A stretch of 64,000 nt of DNA from [Pantoea] beijingensis (lineage in GTDB: Bacteria > Pseudomonadota > Gammaproteobacteria > Enterobacterales > Enterobacteriaceae). The translations under genes were made by a program, and so were the position numbers. Each line of letters begins with the position of its first letter. The first letter of the stretch is position 1. Under the pieces are notes generated by a model. It saw only the letters and a program-made list of their open reading frames with translations. It was not told the origin of the DNA and made no database searches. The DNA lies in assembly GCF_022647505.1 (NCBI RefSeq), contig NZ_CP071409.1, positions 2,232,001-2,296,000 of the forward strand, written 5' to 3'. This document shows, in pieces, positions 56,962-64,000 of the stretch.

Positions 56962-57444
56962 ATGAAACGTATTTCCCCCGAACGAAAGGCCAGCGTGATG
57001 GCAAAACTGCTGCCTCCTTACAACATGACCGTTTCCGCCGTTGCGCAGATGGAAGGAATATCTGAAGCTACCCTCTATAACTGGCGTAATCAGGCTAAAC
57101 AGGAGGGAAAACCGGTGCCCGGTGCAGACAGGAGCAGTGAACAGTGGCCTGCGGAGGCCCGCTTCGCCGCCATCGTGGAAACGGCCACGCTTTCAGAAGC
57201 TGAGGTGGCGGAGTACTGCCGTAAAAAAGGACTGTATCCGGAGCAGCTGACGCAGTGGAAGCAGGCATTTTTGCAGACCTCCGTGCCGGATGATAAGGCA
57301 GCCCTGAAGCAGAGCCAGAAACGCATCAGACAGCTGGAAAAAGAGCTGACCCGCAAGGAGAAAGCGCTGGCGGAGGCGGCCGCGATACTGGTGCTGCGAA
57401 AAAAGCTCAGGGATTACTACGGGGAAACCGACGGGGACGACTGA
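56962..57444 (+). CDS. IS3-family transposase OrfA
   Basis: 160 residues. An N-terminal helix-turn-helix (SERKASVMAKLLPPYNMTVSAVAQMEGISEATLYNWRN region) binds the IS ends; a C-terminal leucine-rich coiled coil (LKQSQKRIRQLEKELTRKEKALAEA) mediates assembly. Near its end the heptamer A-AAA-AAG (57399-57405) is a classic -1 frameshift site, and the -1 frame is open from there into orfB, so an OrfAB fusion transposase is expected. Confidence 0.92.
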   Translation: MKRISPERKASVMAKLLPPYNMTVSAVAQMEGISEATLYNWRNQAKQEGKPVPGADRSSEQWPAEARFAAIVETATLSEAEVAEYCRKKGLYPEQLTQWKQAFLQTSVPDDKAALKQSQKRIRQLEKELTRKEKALAEAAAILVLRKKLRDYYGETDGDD

Positions 57445-57473
57445 CCCCAAAGAATGAACGTCAGCAGTTCATT

Positions 57474-58475
57474 GTGTGGATTAATGAAGCGGTAGCCACC
57501 GGAGCCCGGTGTGCCGTTGCCTGCCGGGAGGTCAATCTGAGCCTGCGCACCTGGCGACGCTGGCAAAAGCACCCGGAGGACGGGCGTCCGGCAGCTATCA
57601 GACCGGCTCCGGCGAACCGCCTCAGCGCAGAGGAGGAGATGCAGATACGGGACACCTGTCATCAGGCGGAATATGCAAGTCTGCCACCGTCACAGATAGT
57701 CCCCCGCCTGGCCGATAAGGGGATTTACCTGGCGAGCGAGTCGACCTTTTACCGGATACTGCGCCGTCACGGCGAAGTGCATTACCGGGGACGAAAGCGG
57801 CGGGCGGAACGGGTAACGCCGCCCCGGACATATACCGCAACGGGGCCGCGGCAGGTGTGGACATGGGACATCACCTGGCTGCCGTCGGTGGTACGGGGGC
57901 GCTGGTACTATCTGTACCTGATTGAGGACGTGTTCAGCCGTAAAATCACCGGCGCGGAAGTCTGTGAAACGGAAAGCGGCGAGCAGGCAGCGGTGCTGAT
58001 GCAAAGGACGGTGCTACGGGAACGCTGCTGGCGACACCCTCTGGTGCTGCACGCAGATAACGGTGCAGCAATGAGGTCGCAGACGCTGCAGGTAAAGCTG
58101 GCAGAGCTGAAAATCACGCCGTCGCACAGCAGGCCGCGGGTGAGCAATGACAATGCGTACGTTGAATCACTGTTCCGGACGCTGAAATATGTGCCGCAGT
58201 GGCCGTCGTCGGGCTTTAAAACGCTGGATGAGGCGCGGGAGTGGGTGGATAAATTTACCCGCTGGTATAACGCAGAGCACCGTCACAGCGGTATCGGGTA
58301 CGTAACGCCGGAGCAGCGGCATAATGGTGAAGACCGTACGCTACTGAGTCAGCGAGATATGCTGTACCGTGCGGCGAGAGAGCGCCATCCGGAACGCTGG
58401 TCGCGGGGAACGCGAAACTGGCAGCGGAAAGCGGAGGTTACCCTGAACCCGGAGCGAGAAAAGCAGGCCGCATAG
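57474..58475 (+). CDS. IS3-family transposase OrfB (DDE integrase)
   Basis: About 333 residues in its annotated frame; active as the OrfAB fusion. The rve integrase core has the DDE residues in TWDITWLPS, LHADNGAAM and NDNAYVESLFRTLKY. The C-terminus HRHSGIGYVTPEQRHNGED is family-typical. The GTG used as nominal start is probably not the real one, because the frame is open upstream to the slippery heptamer at 57399. Confidence 0.93.
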   Translation: MWINEAVATGARCAVACREVNLSLRTWRRWQKHPEDGRPAAIRPAPANRLSAEEEMQIRDTCHQAEYASLPPSQIVPRLADKGIYLASESTFYRILRRHGEVHYRGRKRRAERVTPPRTYTATGPRQVWTWDITWLPSVVRGRWYYLYLIEDVFSRKITGAEVCETESGEQAAVLMQRTVLRERCWRHPLVLHADNGAAMRSQTLQVKLAELKITPSHSRPRVSNDNAYVESLFRTLKYVPQWPSSGFKTLDEAREWVDKFTRWYNAEHRHSGIGYVTPEQRHNGEDRTLLSQRDMLYRAARERHPERWSRGTRNWQRKAEVTLNPEREKQAA

Positions 58476-58626
58476 TGAACGTCAGGGATGACAACTTCGT
58501 TGACACTTACCGCCCTGAAGAAGGTCTGTAAGCTCTCCGCCCGCAAGCAGCGCCAGGTCACGAAGTTGATTGGAGTCATCAGTAAGCCGCAGAGACAGAA
58601 CGGTAACTGGCTGGTATATAAAGTAA

Positions 58627-58651
58627 AATCCCAGCCGTAAGGGTTGGGATT
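58627..58651 (+). terminator. symE copy 1 terminator-like hairpin
   Basis: AATCCCAGCC and GGGTTGGGATT around GTAA, overlapping the stop codon. The same element follows copy 2 (63640-63665, perfect 11-base stem with GTAA loop), so it belongs to the symE module. Confidence 0.6.
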
Positions 58652-58771
58652 AGCATCATAGGTTTATCATGTTGATTTTAAAAATATCTTTTTTTAAATC
58701 ATCATTAATATCTGAGGACGGTATGCGATTTATAATCTGTTGTATTTGGATAAAAGTATTTCTCTGATCTT

Positions 58772-59041
58772 TTAGATCATTTCTTTTATTGTCGACAGTG
58801 CAGCTATTAATTCCCCATCGTAATATTCTCCAGCCAATGGGTCATCAGTTATAACTTCCAACACCCTTGGCATCAGTTGAGATACATATAACTCCTGACG
58901 GATTGCACGACAAAGATCCTCTACCACCAGCTCTTCAATAGGTATATCAACGACGCGCTCGAACCATTGTTCAAGCGAGGATTGCTGGCTTGCTTCCTTA
59001 GTTACGTTGATATTTCCTATCAATTTACGGAAGGTCATCAT
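58772..59041 (-). CDS. CDI-type immunity protein (CdiI_3-like)
   Basis: 89 residues, cytoplasmic, acidic. The segment [54 protein letters not shown] has the pattern of the CdiI immunity family found next to type 28 toxins. It lies 13 bases after the toxin frame in the same direction, as immunity genes do. It should neutralise the toxin next door. The first 25 residues are less typical; the start could be ATG at 59041 or 59038. Confidence 0.85.
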   Translation of the reverse strand: MMTFRKLIGNINVTKEASQQSSLEQWFERVVDIPIEELVVEDLCRAIRQELYVSQLMPRVLEVITDDPLAGEYYDGELIAALSTIKEMI

Positions 59042-59054
59042 ATCCCATGTCCAT

Positions 59055-59639
59055 TTAAAGCTGATTCAATTTTATTAATGACATGGTTGCTCTGCCATAT
59101 GCAGCCTGTGCTTCAGGATTATTTACATTTTTTAACGTACCTGAATGATTTCTCAGTCCCCTGAGAGTATTTTGCATTTCCTGCATGTGATCCCAATACC
59201 CTCCGTTCTCTTTCGGAACTGGATTACTATCCATATCCTTGATAGTTCCTGTTATATCATGATCTTTCAGAGCATTTTTTATAGTAAAATCGATCTTCCT
59301 AATAGCACTTTCTTGCTTCTGATTGAGCTTTTCTACGGGCTTCCCGTTCTGCTGTTTAGGCTCATTTTCTGGCGGAGGCGGCGTTCCGGAACCTGAGCCA
59401 CCTATCTCAGCCTTCTCCGAATCTGTCATATTTCCGGCAACATTCGGCTTCGATTCCTGACCTGTCTCATCCGATGAACAGGCACGTCCGAAGCTGCACT
59501 CGGTTGCCTTATCTATGGCATCAAGCAAACCATCAAGACCGGAAGCTATCTGTTTATCTGCATCCTGTTTCACCTGGTCGTCCGAGCCAACAGGGACGGC
59601 GGCCTGCTCCCCGCCTCCGAACGCGCTGGCGCACGCCAT
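59055..59639 (-). pseudogene. Orphan CdiA C-terminal toxin module (polymorphic toxin type 28)
   Basis: 195 codons ending in a toxin domain matching the type 28 family (Ntox28, predicted RNase): EKLNQKQESAIRKIDFTIKNAL, then DHDITGTIKDMDSNPVPKENGGYWDHMQEMQNTLRGLRNHSGTL. Upstream is a Ser/acid linker (SSDETGQESKPNVAGNMT). The N-terminus MACASAFGGGE has no ribosome site, and a stop lies 12 codons further upstream, so the delivery portion of CdiA is missing. It is a displaced cassette that could be recombined back onto a full cdiA. The toxin part itself shows no damage. Confidence 0.83.
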
Positions 59640-59682
59640 AATGCAGATTGTACGCAGTCGAGCGCACGGGAAGGGCTATGTG
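59593..59682. repeat. Cassette-boundary repeat, copy A
   Basis: About 90 bases, roughly 88 per cent identical to 61820-61909, same orientation. On the minus strand both encode MACA(S/A)AFG(G/A)GE. This is probably the constant edge of CdiA-CT cassettes, used in homologous exchange. Confidence 0.65.
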
Positions 59683-59890
59683 CGCTGCGCTGGCCCACCG
59701 CGAGAGTGCGTATAATCTCCCGCATTATGGTTAATGGACGAGCGGCGGCAACCGTGGATTTTATATTGCAGGCTGCCTGTGCCGCTGCACGGCCATTTAC
59801 CCCGCGCGGCACTCTGTTGATGAAGGCAGATCGCAGCACGGACGCCGCGCTCTGCCGCACGGCGAACAATCCGCCTCACAGGTGACTCCG

Positions 59891-60196
59891 CTAACTTCTG
59901 CTGTAACGGCTTGCGACTTTCCGGGATGTATGCAGAACCCGCAGGATACGAACCACTGTTTCTTCCGCTACATAGACGATAATGAACGGGAAGTGGGGAA
60001 CAACCAGTTTACGCTGTTTTGCTGTTCTCCCGGCTTTAACGCCTGCCAGTGGGTTTTCCCTGAGGATACTCACCATACTGACGAGCTTATCATCTGTCGC
60101 GCTGGCGACCGGCAGGCCCGCTTCCTGATATAAATAGCGGAAGATAGCCTCTCGGTCTGCCCGTGCCCGTATTTCCCACTGGACGTCTGATGTCAC
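59891..60196 (-). CDS. RelE/ParE-family toxin
   Basis: 101 residues. RelE/ParE fold pattern: IRARADREAIFRYLYQEAG, then VSILRENPLAGVKAGRTAKQRKLVVPHFPFIIVYVAEETVVRILRVLHTSRK. The final RxLHTSR is typical of ParE-like members, so gyrase rather than ribosome could be the target; not settled. The start overlaps the antitoxin stop by four bases. The frame is intact. Confidence 0.87.
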   Translation of the reverse strand: MTSDVQWEIRARADREAIFRYLYQEAGLPVASATDDKLVSMVSILRENPLAGVKAGRTAKQRKLVVPHFPFIIVYVAEETVVRILRVLHTSRKVASRYSRS

Positions 60197-60477
60197 AGCT
60201 TGCCCCGCGCTGCCTGCGCTTTCAGTTCATCCATATGGCTGTTCATTTCGTCATTACTGATGAACTGGCTTTCACCTGCATCATAGCGATTGAACGCCAG
60301 GGCTATCTGCTGCTCCAGCCAGGCATCATGTTCACCATCCTGATACTGTCGTTCTTCTGCTGCCAGTTCTTCAGCCCGCTGGCGCATGAGTTCTGTCAGG
60401 CTCATCTTCTGGCGCTCTGCTGCCTGCATCGCCAGCCGTTTTGTTTCATCATCTATTCTGAAGTGGATCGTGCTCAT
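60193..60477 (-). CDS. RelB/DinJ-type antitoxin
   Basis: 94 residues from the ATG at 60477, with AAAGGAGCGCGGG upstream; a longer frame to 60582 is spurious and overlaps the integrase relic. Ribbon-helix-helix N-terminus STIHFRIDDETKRLAMQAAERQKMSLTELMRQRAEEL, and an unstructured Gln/Glu-rich C-terminus that would wrap the toxin. It precedes and overlaps the toxin gene. Confidence 0.87.
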   Translation of the reverse strand: MSTIHFRIDDETKRLAMQAAERQKMSLTELMRQRAEELAAEERQYQDGEHDAWLEQQIALAFNRYDAGESQFISNDEMNSHMDELKAQAARGKL

Positions 60478-60735
60478 CCCGCGCTCCTTTTGTGGTGTCA
60501 GGCGTGGTGTCATTATGACCGTTATTACCAAGCCTGTCAGCTTTCTCTTCCTTCCGCTGCTCTGCCGGATGCGTACTCGCATGCACCGCCTGCAGAGCCC
60601 AGATGTTCACCTGCGTGTAGATTTGGGTGGATTCAACGCTCCGGTGCCCCGGCATCGCCTGTATCCATCTGAGGTCTGCCCCGTTCTCCTGCATCTGCGT
60701 TGCCATCGGGCGTCGAAACCGGTTTTCGCAGGCGG
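60449..60735 (-). pseudogene. Tyrosine recombinase C-terminal fragment
   Basis: Only the last third of an XerC/D-like integrase remains: MATQMQENGADLRWIQAMPGHRSVESTQIYTQV, with the catalytic Tyr, then ALQAVHASTHPAEQ. The 5' part is cut off at about 60735 where plus-strand symE-like sequence begins. It overlaps the antitoxin start by 29 bases. Not functional. Confidence 0.8.
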
Positions 60736-60974
60736 GCTTTACGCTGGACATACCGATAAAAATCAGAGTGATCCTCGACTGTATCGTCATTACCACCAAG
60801 AACAGCCGCGAGCTGTGGGGCTGCACCAAGGGGTTAAGCTTCACCCACTTCAGCAGGAAGAAGATGAACCTGTGGATCAGGGCATTTCCGGGGGCGCTGA
60901 ACGATACCGGTGATGTTCCAGTTATCAGGCGGGTGTCGCCCCGCTATGACTGCTTCAAGCGGAGCAAGAACTGA
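60727..60974 (+). pseudogene. SymE-like C-terminal fragment, third copy
   Basis: The frame contains AGFTLDIPIKIRVILDCIVITTKNSRELWG, the second half of a SymE-like domain, followed by SRKKMNLWIRAFPGALNDTGDVPVIRRV. The N-terminal half is missing; it is joined head-on to the integrase relic. More diverged than the two other copies, so an independent relic. Confidence 0.72.
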
Positions 60975-61125
60975 CCGCTAAAAGCAAAATCCCCGCTTTT
61001 TTAAGACGGGGATGTGTCATTTAATCATATTTGAAGTCGATATTTATCTTGAGCGTTTCAACATTTACCGGGCTTTGTTGAATAAATCAGATTTGGAGTA
61101 AACATTCCCTTAGCCGGTCGTGTTT

Positions 61126-61793
61126 TCAGGCTATAAGCCCGCTTTCTGGCATGCCTGCCTCCGTCATTTTATTCAGCGCGCGCACCATAGACAAAGCCTC
61201 TGCAACCTGAGCATCGTCGTCCCGTAGCGTCAGTAAACCACCGAACAACTGCTTTACCCTGTACATCGCCGTTTCCGCTATCGACCGACGGTTATAACCT
61301 GTTGTCCATTTCCAGCGCGCATTGCTCCCGCTCAGCCGCTCGTTCGCCACTGCACGGTTGCGGTCTGCATACTCCCCGGGCCAGTAACCAGCCCTCTTTC
61401 GGGGCGGGATGAGCGCGTTGATTTTCTTTCGCCGAAGTTCATCGTGACGCAGTCGGGTGTCGTAAGCACCGTCCGCAGCGGCTGACCTGATTTTTCAGTG
61501 AGTCTGCCGGATTAATCCGGGGAAAGCCTCTGAGTCCGTCACGTTGTCCAGCGACAGGTCTGTCGCAGTTGATTTCATGTGTTTTTGCATCCACCGCAAG
61601 ATGCAGCTTACGCCAGATACGACGGCGCTCTTTGCCGTGTTTTTTCACTTTCCATTCACCTTCACCGAAGGCCTTCCTGTGGAATCAATCGCCAGGTGCG
61701 CGATTTCGCCCCGGGTGGACGTTTTAAAACTGACGTTCACCGACTTTGCCCGCTTGCTTATGCAGGTGTAGCCTGGACAGCGAAGCGGGCTCT
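61126..61793 (-). pseudogene. IS5-family transposase remnant, frameshifted
   Basis: Minus-strand fragments in different frames read in order: YTCISKRAKSVNVSFKTSTRGEIAHLAIDSTG, then KKHGKERRRIWRKLHLAVDAKTHEI, then ANERLSGSNARWKWTTGYNRRSIAETAMYRVKQLFGG. This is the IS5/IS903-type transposase with at least two frame breaks and no N-terminus. Inactive. Confidence 0.83.
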
Positions 61794-61819
61794 TCATCAG
61801 GGCGAAGATGAAGCCGCCA

Positions 61820-61909
61820 GGGACAGCGGCCACTCCCCGGCTCCGAACGCGGCGGCGCACGCCATAATGCAGATTATACGCAGACGAGCGCATGAAAAGG
61901 GGTATGTGG
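61820..61909. repeat. Cassette-boundary repeat, copy B
   Basis: Direct copy of the repeat at 59593-59682. Here the variable toxin part that should follow is gone: the IS5 relic adjoins one side and an IS3 end the other. Confidence 0.65.
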
Positions 61910-61911
61910 CG

Positions 61912-62150
61912 TTCTGTAGTGGCACACTGAATTTGGCCACCTGAATAGAGGTGATATCATCACCTCACAGTCAAAACAGGTGACATTATGACCGGACGTA
62001 ACAGACGTAATTTTAGCCACGAGTTTCGCCTCGAAGCTGCCCAGCTTATAATCGATCAGCACTACACCGTTGCCGCCGCTGCAACGGCAATGAATGTCGG
62101 CAAATCCACGATGGACAAATGGATTCGACAACTGAAAGAAAGCAGCCGTT
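61912..62150 (+). pseudogene. IS3-family OrfA fragment with left end
   Basis: TGTAGTGGCACACTGAATTT at 61910 looks like an IS left end. The frame from 61988 encodes [40 protein letters not shown], an IS3-type OrfA helix-turn-helix, truncated at about 62150. The rest of the element is missing; the truncated parE follows. Confidence 0.78.
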
Positions 62151-62190
62151 CTATTCGAACCTCAGTATCAAGTACCCTGAACACGATCAG

Positions 62191-62391
62191 CTAACGGCCA
62201 TAAGCGCAACTTCTGATGCTTTGCCCCAGCTCCGGCCTTTCCCTGTAGATAACCGGTGACTCCACTATCAACAGGCACTGCTGGTACAGCTCTTCCGTGA
62301 AGCTCACCGCCCGTACCGGATTGTCCTGTGCGATATAGTCGCCGATAGCTTCCATATCCTGTTCTGCCAGTGGCGATATACCCAGTTTCAT
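62191..62391 (-). pseudogene. ParE-type toxin, C-terminally truncated
   Basis: 65 codons of a ParE/RelE toxin: SPLAEQDMEAIGDYIAQDNPVRAVSFTEELYQQC, ending RSCAYGR where full proteins continue with about 30 more residues including the active-face strands. The cut coincides with the IS3 fragment to its left, so a deletion removed the end. Probably inactive. Confidence 0.8.
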
Positions 62392-62651
62392 TTCGTCTGC
62401 TTACCTTCGGCCATACGCTGGTATTTGCGTGACAGACGCCCGAACACCTCTTCCGCGTTCCTGCTCTCCCCGCTGTTTATCCCTGCGCTGACCGCTTTTT
62501 GTAGTGACTCCAGCTTCATCTGCTGCTCCCGCTCTTCCAGTGCCCGAAGCCCGGCACGGATAACCTCGCTGGTATTGTTGTAACGTCCGCTTTCTATCTG
62601 TTCGCGGATGAACGCTTCGAAGTAGGGACTCAGGGCTACGCTGGTTGGCAT
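62388..62651 (-). CDS. ParD-type antitoxin
   Basis: 87 residues. Ribbon-helix-helix N-terminus SVALSPYFEAFIREQIESGRYNNTSEVIRAGLRALEERE, C-terminal Lys/Glu-rich toxin-binding tail. It overlaps parE by four bases. Intact although its toxin is truncated; it may persist as an autorepressor or anti-addiction factor. Confidence 0.88.
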   Translation of the reverse strand: MPTSVALSPYFEAFIREQIESGRYNNTSEVIRAGLRALEEREQQMKLESLQKAVSAGINSGESRNAEEVFGRLSRKYQRMAEGKQTK

Positions 62652-62769
62652 GGTGGTTTCTCCGCTGGGTTACTATCAGTTATTAACTGTTAGTTAACTG
62701 CCTCATTTTTCATCGGCAACTTCCGGCGCATCATTCGCCCGATGCTCCGCCGGATGCCTACTCGCATAG

Positions 62770-63050
62770 GATCATTGAGCCGCTCTTCGGCATACATCTT
62801 TTTGAGGCGCGGTTTTGGTCTTCCAGCTCTTTCAGGCGCTCATCATGGACGCATCCATCCCGCCAAAGCGTGAGCACCACTTATAAAAACTGGCATTGCT
62901 CATACCGTGCTCGCGGCACAGCTCAGCCACCGGCGTTCCGGCCTCGGCTTGTTTCAGGATGGTCATGATCTGGCTGTCGGTAAAACGCAATTTTTTCATA
63001 GAATTCTCCCCGGTTCAGGTTACGAGAAAATTCTACTTATGAAGACACCG
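62770..63050 (-). pseudogene. IS3-family OrfA 5' fragment
   Basis: The minus-strand frame from ATG at 63000 reads MKKLRFTDSQIMTILKQAEAG, then TPVAELCREHGMSNASFYKW, an IS3-type OrfA. After RFGGMDAS it falls out of frame and into ParD-adjacent DNA. TCATAAGTAGAATTTTCTCG near 63030 is the terminal repeat. A relic. Confidence 0.75.
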
Positions 63051-63064
63051 GTTTTTCGGGGGGA

Positions 63065-63215
63065 TTACCGGGCGCTGGCCGACGATGCCCCATAGCAGAG
63101 CGGCGGCACGCACAGGCTGACGCCCGCACCGGAAGAGGTCTGTTTACTGTCATAGCTGGTATTGGAGATGCTGGATGCGGTGATAGCCCAGGTGGTACAG
63201 CAGGCAGGAACGGAC
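63065..63215 (-). pseudogene. CdiA haemagglutinin-repeat fragment
   Basis: The minus-strand translation includes ITASSISNTSYDSKQTSSGAGVSLCVPPLCYGASSAS, which matches the FHA-2/haemagglutinin repeat region of CdiA exoproteins (SLCxPPLC core). About 50 codons only, so a leftover of a deleted cdiA gene. Confidence 0.7.
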
Positions 63216-63284
63216 AACTGAAAAAGATTTTTTAGTGCGAGCTGAGAGTGTCTCACCACCGACAGCCCGCTGGCCACAACCAAC

Positions 63285-63613
63285 TAAAGCCAGAAGTTGT
63301 TACAACTGAAGCCCCGGCGCTAAAAACCCGTCGTTATACCGTGGGGTATATCCGCGACTGGAAAACGCACAACAAAGCAACGTCCATTACGCTGAAGGGC
63401 GACTGGCTGGCTGATGCAGGGTTTGAGACCGGGACGCCGCTTAAGGTGCGGGTGATGCCGGGCTGCCTAGTGCTGACCACGCAGGAACTCCCGCCACCTC
63501 TGCCGCCTGAACCGGAGATTATGCAGACGCTGCGTAAGGTCTGTAAGCTCTCCGCCCGTAAGCAGCGCCAGGTCACAGATCTGATCGAGGTGATCAGTAA
63601 GCCGCAGAGATAA
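63285..63613 (+). pseudogene. SymE-like gene, copy 2, start region deleted
   Basis: The core is nearly identical to copy 1 (RRYTVGYIRDWKTHNKATSITLKGDWLADAGF) and the C-terminus is complete (VCKLSARKQRQVTDLIEVISKPQR). Compared with copy 1, a net 32 bases are missing at 63284, exactly the stretch holding the Shine-Dalgarno, the ATG and six codons. The frame is open upstream from 63248, but no good ribosome site serves it. So it is probably silent, or expressed from a non-standard start. Confidence 0.8.
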
Positions 63614-63671
63614 AGTGGTAACTCGCTGGCAGATAAAGTAAATCCCAGCCGTAAGGCTGGGATTTAAGAAA

Positions 63672-63986
63672 TCAATCTAATAATTCCCTACTAACATCAC
63701 CAGTTTTATAAAATTCTTTAAATGCTTCTATAACCGAAGAAAATTCTTTAACTGTTGATGCTTCTGAATATGGTTCACCATGTATTAGTATAAAATCTTT
63801 GGAACTAGATTTATTACAAAATGTTCTGACATCTATATCGCCATCATCCATGCTTGTTGCAAGTAATATCATGAAAATTCCACTATCAGAATATAGTGTC
63901 ATATTGTAAGGCATATGGTTATCTTCTTGATCATTATCAAGAACTAATATCCCATCATGGCTCTTCAATATATCTAAATAACTCAT
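63672..63986 (-). CDS. Small acidic protein, possible orphan immunity protein
   Basis: 104 residues, acidic, AT-rich, no signal peptide. It reads like a single alpha/beta domain: GILVLDNDQEDNHMPYNMTLYSDSGIFMILLATSMDDGDIDVRTF. No family recognised. Size, charge, base composition and position among CdiA-CT and SymE debris suggest an immunity protein whose toxin lies outside the window or is lost. The start is the ATG at 63986. Confidence 0.55.
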   Translation of the reverse strand: MSYLDILKSHDGILVLDNDQEDNHMPYNMTLYSDSGIFMILLATSMDDGDIDVRTFCNKSSSKDFILIHGEPYSEASTVKEFSSVIEAFKEFYKTGDVSRELLD

Positions 63987-64000
63987 TATTTGAACTATTG

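Larger units (their letters stand above)
56898..58511 (+). mobile_element. Complete IS3-family insertion sequence
   Basis: About 1.6 kb with orfA and orfB. Imperfect terminal repeats: AGTGTCAGCATAGTTGTCA on the left (from 56903) and, on the opposite strand, AGTGTCAACGAAGTTGTCA on the right (to 58507). Flanking GCCCT at 56893-56897 and 58512-58516 is the 5-base target duplication. The exact outer four or five bases are uncertain. All parts needed for movement are present. Confidence 0.88.
56653..58640 (+). pseudogene. SymE-like gene, copy 1, interrupted by an IS3-family element
   Basis: SymE-type SOS-linked toxin family (AbrB-like fold in E. coli SymE). The start is ATG at 56653 with AGGAG six bases upstream (MAKHDTKPEV). 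The core reads RRYTVGYIRDWKTHSKATSITLKGGWLAEAGF. The frame is broken after PALMQAL by the insertion sequence. Homology resumes at 58512 (KKVCKLSARKQRQVTKLIGVISKPQ) and stops at 58638. Removing the IS and one 5-base GCCCT duplicate restores a continuous frame of about 120 codons. So the insertion is recent and the gene was intact before. Confidence 0.85.

Noticed and set aside
59728..59880. Plus-strand frame MVNGRAAATVDFILQ as a gene
   Set aside because: About 50 codons without a ribosome site or recognised family, in recombined DNA.

Overview
The window is chromosomal DNA of a member of the Enterobacteriaceae. Its housekeeping genes (hemA, prfA, prmC, kdsA, lolB, ispE, prs, pth, ychF, ghrA, ycdX, ycdY and a tRNA-Ser(GGA) like serX) are in E. 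coli-like order within two syntenic blocks. The proteins look clearly diverged from both E. coli and Salmonella as I remember those sequences. The two blocks are not neighbours in E. coli, so the chromosome is arranged differently. I cannot name the genus from the sequence.

Layout. 1-13.9 kb is core: chaA (5' end cut off), kdsA-sirB1-sirB2-prmC-prfA-hemA on the minus strand, then lolB-ispE-prs, ychH, pth, a SulP transporter that is not dauA, and ychF. 13.9-18.1 kb is a small acquired island with a decayed P4-type integrase, IS66 and IS3 remnants, a displaced yajD and an intact gene for a Cif-family type III effector (a NEDD8/ubiquitin glutamine deamidase). 18.1-27.1 kb holds small genes, an enolase-superfamily enzyme and a compact envelope-repair locus: an RcnB-like protein, a Met-rich exported protein, a two-component system and msrB-dipZ-msrA with export signals. 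27.2-32.1 kb is a four-gene chaperone-usher fimbrial operon, followed by 1.2 kb of AT-rich DNA without a convincing gene. 33.3-39.5 kb carries a FecBCD-type ABC importer, a SAM methyltransferase and a TonB-dependent receptor. The importer operon starts just after a near-perfect ModE operator, which points to molybdenum or tungsten uptake. 39.6-45.4 kb is metabolic: amidohydrolase, DCC protein, aldehyde dehydrogenase, glutamine amidotransferase and EamA exporter. 45.4-49.7 kb is core again (ycdY, ycdX, ghrA, a POT transporter, tRNA-Ser).

After the tRNA, 49.7-52.4 kb is a formamidase/acetamidase-permease operon with a sigma-54 promoter and upstream NtrC-like sites, so probably a nitrogen-scavenging operon. 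52.7-56.0 kb is an AT-rich cluster of lipoproteins and small envelope proteins. 56.6-64.0 kb is a graveyard of mobile and conflict genes: a symE-like gene split by a complete IS3-family element, an orphan CdiA C-terminal toxin (type 28) with its immunity gene, RelBE-type and ParDE-type toxin-antitoxin pairs, further IS and integrase fragments, a CdiA repeat fragment, a second symE-like gene that has lost its start, and a possible orphan immunity gene.

The most notable items are the Cif homologue with exact catalytic spacing, the ModE-box-controlled TonB/FecCD/methyltransferase locus, and the periplasmic methionine sulfoxide repair locus.
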